Assembly (NCBI GenBank): GCA_012837705.1
Contig: DUQQ01000100.1
Span: 1 to 40,534 of the forward strand
From: Hydrogenispora sp.
Lineage (GTDB): Bacteria > Bacillota > UBA4882 > UBA10575
Reading direction: 5' to 3'
DNA: 40,534 nt
Shown: piece by piece, positions 34,725 to 40,534 of the stretch
Layout: each line of letters starts with the position of its first letter
Numbering within the stretch: the first letter of the stretch is position 1
Made by a program: the position numbers and the translations under genes
The notes under the pieces: generated by a model
The model's input: the letters and a program-made list of their open reading frames with translations, nothing else
Told to the model about the DNA's origin: nothing
The model's database searches: none

Positions 34725-35129
34725 CTAATTGTCCGCCCCCAAGGAACGCTGTTCTCCTTCCATCTCCAATTCTAACACGGAGATGAGGCGGAACAAAGCT
34801 TTTTGCACCCGCGAAAGGGCCTGTGTCGCCCGGTCGTCGGCGGGTAAGACCGCAGCCAAGTTGCGGACGGCCTGCTTAACCCCCTGTACCGCATCCAGCT
34901 CTTGTAAATAACGGTCGACCAGCCCCAATTTACCCTCCCAACCGGTGAGGAGCTTTTCCGTGCGCTGTAAAAGATCGTGCACAGCTTGCCGGGTCGTTCC
35001 GACTTCCTCCGCAATCTCAGCCAATGAGAGGTTTTCCAGATAATACAGGCCAAAGACCCGTTGTTGTTTCTTGGTCAGTAAGCCACCATAAAAATCGTAG
35101 AGTAGGCCCATCCGCACCACATCGTCCAT
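34725..35129 (-). CDS. ylxM: YlxM family helix-turn-helix protein, SRP-associated
   Basis: YlxM binds or modulates SRP in streptococci. It is a sigma-factor-region-4-like HTH: MGLLYDFYGGLLTKKQQRVFGLYYLENLSLAEIAEEVGTTRQAVHDLLQRTEKLL, followed by a helical tail. Start ATG 35129 (134 residues) has AAGGAGG nine bases upstream; the frame opens earlier at 35153 but that codon precedes the ribosome site. At 134 residues it is a little longer than the B. subtilis protein. It is the first gene of its operon; ftsY, its usual upstream neighbour, is not here. Confidence 0.94.
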   Translation of the reverse strand: MDDVVRMGLLYDFYGGLLTKKQQRVFGLYYLENLSLAEIAEEVGTTRQAVHDLLQRTEKLLTGWEGKLGLVDRYLQELDAVQGVKQAVRNLAAVLPADDRATQALSRVQKALFRLISVLELEMEGEQRSLGADN

Positions 35130-35179
35130 CTTGATGAGCCTCCTTGCTGACAAGTATATTTACTTTACACCACCAATTA

Positions 35180-35208
35180 AGTATAAAGACCCGCACGAAA
35201 AAAGTCAA
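35180..35208 (-). promoter_or_regulatory. Near-consensus sigma-A promoter of the ylxM-ffh-rpsP-khpA-rimM-trmD-rplS operon
   Basis: On minus, TTGACT (35203-35208), exactly 17 bases, then TATACT (35180-35185). This is the best promoter match in the window and lies about 50 bases before the ylxM start. Confidence 0.8.
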
Positions 35209-35312
35209 GCCCTTTTTGGTTTTTTGCCAATAAGCCAATACTATAATAAATCCTTAGTTGAAACGTAAAACCCATCCCTCTTCCACCTTAAAGTGGCTGC
35301 TTAGTCTTTCAG

Positions 35313-35341
35313 TTGAGACCAAAGACCAAAACATGTGTAAT
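35313..35341 (+). promoter_or_regulatory. Candidate promoter for degV
   Basis: TTGAGA (35313-35318), 17 bases, TGTAAT (35336-35341), about 130 bases before degV. This would leave a leader of over 100 bases with no obvious function. Confidence 0.4.
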
Positions 35342-35469
35342 CAATTTGCCTTTTTAACGTCTAAGCAAGAAAAGATTCCGGTTCTTCGTCCAAAACGCCA
35401 GCCTTTGGAGGAACGAGACCGTTTCCCAGGGCGGTTCAAAGGCGAAACCGGAAAAACGGGGGTCAACCA

Positions 35470-36312
35470 TTGAAAAAGATTGCTCTTGTCACCGACAGTA
35501 CTGCCGATCTCACAGCCGAAATGCAAAAAGAACTGAACATTCACGTCATTCCGCTAAAAGTCCGCTTCGGCGCGGACGAATTTCTTGACCATGAACTCAC
35601 CGCGGAGGAATTTTACCACCGTCTGGCCGCCGGAGGGCCTTTTCCCCAAACCTCCCAGCCTTCACCGGAAGATTTTCTCCACCTTTACCGTAAACTTTTA
35701 GCCGACCATGATGCCGTCCTTTCGATTCATCTTTCCGCCAACCTGAGCGGCACCCTAAATGCGGCCGCCCTCGCCAAAGCGGAGCTCGACGGCAAAGTGG
35801 AACTGATCGATTCGAAAAACATCAGTCTGGGAATTGGTCTCCTCTTGAAGGAAGCCGCGCGTTTAATAGCGGCGCAACACCCGCTCGCTGAGATCGTTAA
35901 AAAGTTGGAAGCTACCCGCAACCGGATTGTGACCCTTTTCACCCTTGATACCCTTGATTATCTCCACAAAGGAGGCCGGATCGGTAAAGTCCCCAACCTG
36001 CTTGGTTCGCTCCTTAAGATCAAACCGCTGATTCGGGTTAATGAAGACGGGGTGTATGTTCTCCAGGGGGTTGCCCGTAACCGGGAGCGGGCCCTCAAAA
36101 GTATGGTCCAGACCTTTCAAGAACAGGCCGCCGGGCGCAAGCCGTCCGCCCTATTCGTAGCCCACGGCGCCGCACTTGAGGCCGCGCAACAACTGAAAAA
36201 GGATTTAGAAGAAACTTTTCAAATAGCCGTCTCCGCCTTTACCCAAGTGGGACCGGTCATTGGGGCCCACACCGGTCCCGGCACCGTCGGCGCCGCCCTC
36301 CTCGTTGAATAA
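35470..36312 (+). CDS. DegV family fatty-acid-binding protein (FakB-like)
   Basis: DegV-family proteins hold a fatty acid for phosphorylation by FakA. The 280 residues have the N-terminal VTDSTADLTAEMQKELNIHVIPLKVRFG, FPQTSQPSPEDFLHLY, the phosphate/lipid-head loop IHLSANLSGTLNAA, a lid-like helix region and the C-terminal VGPVIGAHTGPGTVGAALL. These match FakB. The start is TTG 35470 with GGGGGT six bases upstream. A fakA gene lies at 7258-8883, so a working FakAB pair is plausible, though Firmicutes usually carry several DegV paralogues with different lipid preference. It is a single gene with its own divergent promoter region. Confidence 0.92.
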   Translation: MKKIALVTDSTADLTAEMQKELNIHVIPLKVRFGADEFLDHELTAEEFYHRLAAGGPFPQTSQPSPEDFLHLYRKLLADHDAVLSIHLSANLSGTLNAAALAKAELDGKVELIDSKNISLGIGLLLKEAARLIAAQHPLAEIVKKLEATRNRIVTLFTLDTLDYLHKGGRIGKVPNLLGSLLKIKPLIRVNEDGVYVLQGVARNRERALKSMVQTFQEQAAGRKPSALFVAHGAALEAAQQLKKDLEETFQIAVSAFTQVGPVIGAHTGPGTVGAALLVE

Positions 36313-36349
36313 CCTCTTCCCGCCAATACCCTCCCCTAATATACAAGCC

Positions 36350-36383
36350 AATTAAAAATGGGCCGGTTTTTAAAACCGGCCCA
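36350..36383 (-). terminator. Terminator of the maltodextrin operon
   Basis: A perfect inverted repeat (TGGGCCGGTTTT at 36359-36370 with 36372-36383) is followed on minus by ATTTTTAATT, 26 bases after the malG stop. There is no T run on plus, so it is not a good terminator for degV. Confidence 0.75.
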
Positions 36384-36408
36384 AGAACCAGGAGGGGCTC
36401 ATCAATGA

Positions 36409-37257
36409 TTATCCCTTGACCGAACCTCTTGTCAGTCCGCCAATCAGTAAACCCTGAAGGGATAAGTAAAGCACCGTGATTGGCAACGCCGCCAGGAGCG
36501 ACCCAGCCGCAAACTGGGTATAACGTTGGCCGAACCGCGCAGAAACAAAATCGTGTAGTCCAACGGACAGCGTCCAGTTGGTTGGTGTCGTCAAGACGAG
36601 ACGGGCGAAGAGGAAGTCCCCAAAGGGCGAAACAAAGCTGAAGATGGCAATGACCGAAACCATCGGTAGGATCAAGGGGAAAATAATCCGCCACATGATC
36701 GTCCATTTACTTGCCCCGTCGATAATTGCCGCTTCTTCCAACGAACGGGATATCCCATCCATGTAACCCTTCATCAGCCAAGTATTGTAAGGGATGGCAC
36801 CACCAGCATAGACAATGATTAAACCGAGATGAGTGTCGAGCAAACCAAAAAGATTCAAGAGGACATACATGGCCACCATGTTCATAATCCCCGGAAACAT
36901 CTGCAGGACAAGCATGGCAATCAAGCCCGTTTTTCTCCCGTAAAACTGTAGCCGGGAAAAGGCGTAAGCAGTGAACGTAACCAAAATCACCGTCGTTACC
37001 GAAGTGGCAACCGCCACTTTCAATGTATTCTTATACCAAAGGCCAAAATTGGTTTCGGTAAATAGTCGGCGATAGTGCCGCCATGTGGGGTCCTTGGGAA
37101 TAAACGACATATCACTGCTATAAAGGCTATCCCCTTGATTCAAAGAGGAGACAAACGTCCAGACAACCGGAAACAGAACGTACAGGATCATAATGAAGAT
37201 AATCAGGTATGAAATACCCAGGCTGATCCGTTGTCTTGCACGGTGGGAAATAGTCAT
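36409..37257 (-). CDS. malG: Maltose/maltodextrin ABC transporter permease MalG
   Basis: One half of the membrane channel for maltodextrin uptake. The 282 residues have six helices and the permease EAA loop MDGISRSLEEAAIIDGASKWTIMWRIIFPLILP, where the ATPase docks. The end GGLTRGSVKG is typical of MalG. The ATG overlaps the malF stop by four bases. No ATPase gene is visible in the operon; a shared MsmX/MalK-type ATPase elsewhere is likely, as in B. subtilis. Confidence 0.95.
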   Translation of the reverse strand: MTISHRARQRISLGISYLIIFIMILYVLFPVVWTFVSSLNQGDSLYSSDMSFIPKDPTWRHYRRLFTETNFGLWYKNTLKVAVATSVTTVILVTFTAYAFSRLQFYGRKTGLIAMLVLQMFPGIMNMVAMYVLLNLFGLLDTHLGLIIVYAGGAIPYNTWLMKGYMDGISRSLEEAAIIDGASKWTIMWRIIFPLILPMVSVIAIFSFVSPFGDFLFARLVLTTPTNWTLSVGLHDFVSARFGQRYTQFAAGSLLAALPITVLYLSLQGLLIGGLTRGSVKG

Positions 37258-38561
37258 CGTAACATCTCCTCCTCTTTAAAAGATCTGGTCCGTGTGTAGT
37301 TGTAAATACTGAAGCCGACAATCAGGAGGAAGATAATTAGCGACATCGCCGCCGCGTAATTAAACTTCAGCGACTGGAAGGTCAGTTTATAGACCCATGA
37401 AATCAGAATATCACTACCCCCGGCTTTTCCTTGGAGACCGAACACTGCCGGTAGACCGTCATTTAAGAGAAAGATCACGTTAAAATTATTAAAGTTATAA
37501 GCAAAACTCATAATCACCAACGGTGCGACGGAGAACATCACCAACGGAAAGGTAATGTAACGGAATTTTTGAAAACCACTTGCCCCATCCACCGTAGCCG
37601 CTTCATAGAGATCATTCGGTAACCCCTGTAAAATCCCGGTGATCATCATCATACTATAGGGGAACCCCAACCATAAGTTCACCATGATCACCGCAAACCG
37701 CGTCCAAAAAACATTTTCTAACCACGGTATTGGTTGCATGTTGAAAGTAGTCGTCAAAAGATGATTAACGATCCCAAAGTTGGTGTTGAGCATTCCTTTC
37801 CACATCAAAATACTGATAAACGCAGGAATTGCATAAGGTAAAATCAGAATGGTCCGGATCACCTTGCGGAATTTAATCCGCGGATTGTTTAAGATAAGTG
37901 CTATAATCATACCCAAAAGGTATGTGGTTAGCGTTGACAAAACGGCCCAAACCACCGTCCAGAGCATGACCTGCTTAAAGGTATTAGCCCAGGAAGCGGT
38001 CGTCAAAAACTCAACAAAATTTCTGAACCCGACCCAGTTGAGAATATGCCGTGGCGGCGAATGAAATAGATCATAATCGGTAAAAGCGATCATAATGTTG
38101 AAGGCCATGGGTAAAAACGTAAACAAGATGATACAGAGAATTCCCGGCGCTAGAATAAGATAAGGGAATCCCGCATCAATCATATCGGAAAGGGTCTCTT
38201 TCCACCCTTTACGTTTCCCACCTTTATCGATGGCGAGACCATGCTCATAGGCATCGCGAATATTCACAAGATAACATACGATCAAAAAGATGGCGGCAAC
38301 CGCAGCTAAAATCCCATAGATCATCATAAACAATGAGTGGTCGACCATGGGGGTTTCGCCTAAGGTAATTAAGCCTTTTAAGTTTTTTAATAGCAGGGGT
38401 ACACTCGGGATCAGTACAAAAGTTTCAAACAGGATTAAAAAAATCCCTTTTAACCATTGTCCATTGGCGATTTGCCCTGCTCCCATATAGAGGGTAGATA
38501 ATAAGGCAGATGTGTAACGTCCAATGTTAGATCCAGTGTTTTCGATTAGGTTGCGCTGCAT
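37254..38561 (-). CDS. malF: Maltose/maltodextrin ABC transporter permease MalF (MdxF-like)
   Basis: The second permease. Start ATG 38561 (435 residues) has AAAGGA seven bases upstream; a TTG two codons earlier is less likely. The N-terminal 130 residues hold a small membrane domain (LYMGAGQIANGQWLKGIFLILFE) as in the 435-residue B. subtilis MdxF, then six core helices with the EAA loop LPNDLYEAATVDGASGFQKFRYITFPL. The outer loop is short compared with the large P2 loop of E. coli MalF. Coupled to malG. Confidence 0.94.
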   Translation of the reverse strand: MQRNLIENTGSNIGRYTSALLSTLYMGAGQIANGQWLKGIFLILFETFVLIPSVPLLLKNLKGLITLGETPMVDHSLFMMIYGILAAVAAIFLIVCYLVNIRDAYEHGLAIDKGGKRKGWKETLSDMIDAGFPYLILAPGILCIILFTFLPMAFNIMIAFTDYDLFHSPPRHILNWVGFRNFVEFLTTASWANTFKQVMLWTVVWAVLSTLTTYLLGMIIALILNNPRIKFRKVIRTILILPYAIPAFISILMWKGMLNTNFGIVNHLLTTTFNMQPIPWLENVFWTRFAVIMVNLWLGFPYSMMMITGILQGLPNDLYEAATVDGASGFQKFRYITFPLVMFSVAPLVIMSFAYNFNNFNVIFLLNDGLPAVFGLQGKAGGSDILISWVYKLTFQSLKFNYAAAMSLIIFLLIVGFSIYNYTRTRSFKEEEMLR

Positions 38562-38643
38562 ATCCAAATCCTTTCACCTCTCTTGGTAAATTGATGGAAG
38601 ATTGACCCCGTCCAAAAGGCGAGGCCAATCTTCCTCTGTGCCT

Positions 38644-39864
38644 TTACCGTTTCATCATCATGATTCCTTCTTTAATCTGTTCAACACTGAGAGGTAGAAT
38701 TTCTTCCGGAATACCATTGTTCCGCAGAACAAAGGTGATCGCATGCGCCATCGGATCCCAAACCTCTCTCATCTCCGGAATGTTTGGCATCGGGATGCTA
38801 CGCGTGGCTTGGATTGCAAAGGCTTGAATCGTCTTGTTCTTCTGGAATTCCGGCATATTGATCACGTCTTCCCGGCTCGGGATGATGGTCGTGTCCTGGT
38901 AGTGTTTGAAGCTGTTCTCTTTATTGGTTAGCCACAAGATGAATTTAAGGGCTTCTTCTTTTTGGTTACTAAAAGCACTAACATAGTAGCCTTTTACCCC
39001 GATAAAGGTCTGCGGATAATTACCATTATTCAGTTTCGGGAGCGGAGCAACCGCATATTTCGCACCGGCCTCCTCAAATTCGGCGTAAGCCCAGGGGCCA
39101 TTGATATGGGCCATCAAGTTTCCTTCGATGAACAACCCGTTGATAATGTCTTTCGTGGTCCCTTCCGGAATCAAACCAGTATCGCGAAGATTCTTCAGGT
39201 ATTTTACGGCCTGAATAGCACCTTCGTTCGCCAAGCCGATATCATCCGGATCTAAACCGGAACCGGTATCTTTAAAGACATAAGCGCCATAACCACCAAA
39301 GAAACCATAGGCAAAATAGAAGTCTAACATGTCAAACATGAAGCCCCATTGGTTTTTACGGGGGTTATTAAACTTTTTCGCAATTGCGATCAACTCGTCA
39401 AAGGTCTCTGGAACCTCCGGTAGCAAGTCTGGGTTGTAAACCAGGGCCAAGGCTTCCAACGCATAGGGGATACCGTAGAGTCTACCCTGATAGCGCATGG
39501 CGTCAATGGCAGACGCCGTGAAATTAGAAAGATCAAGTTTGTCTTCGGGCAACTCCCAAAGCAAACCCTGTTCAATCGTCTGGCCAAGTTTGTCATGGGG
39601 CCAAACCACAATATCGGCGCCTTTCCCAGCCGGGCCATCTAATGCCAATTTATCCGATTGCGATAGCTGATCAACCGGGTGGACCTCGATCTCAATCCCC
39701 GTCTCTTTGTAGTAGAGCTCACCCATCTTGCGTACCCATTGCTCTTCCGGACCAGAGCTTTCCCAAACCACAAGTTTGGTGGCGCCGAGGCAGAGGGTCG
39801 GAGCCAAGAGGGCGACCAGACCAAGAACAAGCGCCATTAACATAACCTTTCTGTTTTTCACCAT
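38644..39864 (-). CDS. malE: Maltose/maltodextrin-binding protein MalE
   Basis: The extracytoplasmic sugar receptor. A signal peptide (KNRKVMLMALVLGLVALLAPTLCLGATK) is followed by the family start LVVWESSGPEEQWVRKMGELYYKETGIEIEV and typical segments GADIVVWPHDKLGQ, YGIPYALEALALVYNPDLLPEVPETFDELIAIAKKFNN, MAHINGPWAYAEFEEAGAKYAVAPLP and VKGYYVSAFSNQKEEALKFILWLTNKENS. Unlike most Gram-positive binding proteins there is no good lipobox (the Cys is preceded by Pro-Thr-Leu), and cleavage after CLGA is likelier. ATG 39864 has AAGGAGG eight to nine bases upstream. It lies between the amylase and malF. Confidence 0.95.
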   Translation of the reverse strand: MVKNRKVMLMALVLGLVALLAPTLCLGATKLVVWESSGPEEQWVRKMGELYYKETGIEIEVHPVDQLSQSDKLALDGPAGKGADIVVWPHDKLGQTIEQGLLWELPEDKLDLSNFTASAIDAMRYQGRLYGIPYALEALALVYNPDLLPEVPETFDELIAIAKKFNNPRKNQWGFMFDMLDFYFAYGFFGGYGAYVFKDTGSGLDPDDIGLANEGAIQAVKYLKNLRDTGLIPEGTTKDIINGLFIEGNLMAHINGPWAYAEFEEAGAKYAVAPLPKLNNGNYPQTFIGVKGYYVSAFSNQKEEALKFILWLTNKENSFKHYQDTTIIPSREDVINMPEFQKNKTIQAFAIQATRSIPMPNIPEMREVWDPMAHAITFVLRNNGIPEEILPLSVEQIKEGIMMMKR

Positions 39865-39928
39865 CTAAGATCTCCTCCTTATGTTTTTGTATTTTATTTG
39901 AGAAACTGGTTTGCCAAATCATAAACCT

Positions 39929-40534
39929 TTAAATTTTGGGTACCCAAATCGACCAACCCTGGTCTGCACTGTTGATTACCGGAAAATCACCATAACCTTC
40001 ACCATCGGTCTCAACCTCGGTTTTGATGTTACCGGTAAAATCGTAAAACACCTGATGCGGTTGGCGGGCGTTGATCCGCTCGACGCTGAGCGTACCGCTG
40101 TCACCCGAACTAATCAGTAAGACCAATCCGGTCCCAGGGACTCCAGCCAAACCGGCCCGCACATAAGCGTAAACATTAGGGTCTTTTGCTTCCCCTTCGT
40201 AACCAGGCCCATAGGCAAAGTGTTTTCGAGCCCGGATGATCTTTTCCATCTCCGCGCGGAGGTTGTTGTTGTATAAATCCCGCCAAAAAACCGTCGGGAA
40301 TCCCCCTTCTCTGGTGAGAATATAAGCGTAGGACTGGCATTTCCGCTTGAAGATTGGTGCCGGGAGATCCAACCCGTCCCGAAAAGTATCGTGGTTGTCA
40401 ACAAAGGTTACCGTCTGTCCTGGTCTCCTATTCACAAAACCGGCACGGGCTAACCCCGCCATGTTGAGGCGGCCATCCCGCAGCAACTCCAACTGCCGCC
40501 GCAGAGGAAAGTCGATAAACTTTATGTCAAAGCC
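39929..40534 (-). CDS. Alpha-amylase family (GH13) glucan hydrolase, C-terminal part; 5' end beyond the window
   Basis: About 201 residues are visible, open to the right edge. FIDFPLRRQLELLRDGRLNMAGLARAGFVNRRPGQTVTFVDNHDTFRDG includes the fourth GH13 region (the catalytic-site Asp of VDNHDT); then AYAYILTREGGFPTVFWRDLY, a C-terminal beta-sandwich and the ending WSIWVPKI. The catalytic nucleophile and acid (regions II and III) would lie upstream and cannot be checked. The pattern resembles subfamily GH13_5 (liquefying amylases). Being first before malEFG, it suggests starch or glycogen breakdown coupled with uptake of the products; whether it is secreted cannot be seen. Confidence 0.85.
   Translation of the reverse strand, partial: GFDIKFIDFPLRRQLELLRDGRLNMAGLARAGFVNRRPGQTVTFVDNHDTFRDGLDLPAPIFKRKCQSYAYILTREGGFPTVFWRDLYNNNLRAEMEKIIRARKHFAYGPGYEGEAKDPNVYAYVRAGLAGVPGTGLVLLISSGDSGTLSVERINARQPHQVFYDFTGNIKTEVETDGEGYGDFPVINSADQGWSIWVPKI

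Larger units (their letters stand above)
35130..35469. other. Divergent intergenic region ylxM / degV
   Basis: 340 bases without a gene. It contains the ylxM promoter (35180-35208), a weaker plus-strand candidate for degV (35313-35341) and an isolated TATAAT at 35242-35247 on plus without a -35. No recognised riboswitch. Confidence 0.6.

Noticed and set aside
35242-35247. Perfect TATAAT on plus before degV
   Set aside because: No acceptable -35 at 16-18 bases; left as an isolated -10-like box.
36257-36706. 149-codon open frame on minus overlapping malG
   Set aside because: Out-of-frame shadow of malG that also runs across its terminator; low-complexity composition and no family resemblance.
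1-40534. CRISPR arrays, insertion sequences, phage or defence genes
   Set aside because: No regularly spaced repeats, transposase, integrase, toxin or nuclease frames were seen; gene content is conserved core genome.

Overview
The window looks like an ordinary chromosomal segment of a spore-forming, anaerobic Bacillota (Clostridia-like, possibly one of the deep lineages near Hydrogenispora or Limnochordia; the exact placement is a guess). The evidence is spoIIP and yunB (sporulation), an IspH-S1 fusion as found in clostridial relatives, a six-gene Rnf complex, MinCDE together with MreBCD, and many genes laid out in known Firmicute order (rpmB divergent from asp23-fakA; ylxM-ffh-rpsP-khpA-rimM-trmD-rplS). 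Shine-Dalgarno sites are strong (GGAGG-type) and TTG/GTG starts are very common. I see no transposase, phage gene, CRISPR array, rRNA or tRNA. Nearly all genes are on the minus strand; the plus strand carries rpmB, prs, a class A PBP and degV.

Layout. 1-2000: a DUF1614 membrane protein, spoIIP and, at the edge, the start of a DUF3189-like gene. 2100-9300: a long minus-strand housekeeping cluster read from right to left as asp23, fakA, a structured intergenic element, rsmD, coaD, a coiled-coil protein, cmk, plsC and ispH-S1, closed by two tandem terminators. It joins fatty-acid activation (FakA), phospholipid acylation (PlsC), CoA and CMP/dCMP metabolism, isoprenoid synthesis and ribosomal functions. 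9300-9660: divergent promoter region. 9654-11000: rpmB and prs on plus. 11026-14257: yunB divergent from a class A penicillin-binding protein with a triple Cys/His tail. 14386-23092: elongation and division genes on minus (maf, radC, mreB, mreC, mreD, PBP2, minC, minD, minE, rodA). 23151-28225: rnfCDGEAB, a ferredoxin:NAD+ oxidoreductase that pumps ions. 28342-30979: deoB and the pyrimidine nucleoside phosphorylase, a nucleoside salvage pair. 31134-35129: the SRP/ribosome-maturation operon with a near-consensus promoter. 35470-36312: degV (FakB-like) on plus. 36409-40534: a maltodextrin operon, amylase-malE-malF-malG, cut by the right edge.

Most of the window is conserved core genome. The items most worth a second look are (a) a possible three-way-junction RNA element between fakA and rsmD with mutually exclusive pairings, (b) a complete Shine-Dalgarno plus ATG inside the IspH-S1 fusion exactly at the domain junction, which could release a free S1 protein, (c) three Cys/Cys/Cys-x2-His modules at the end of the class A PBP, and (d) a probable ATT initiation codon for maf. 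I did not find a clear novel multi-gene system.
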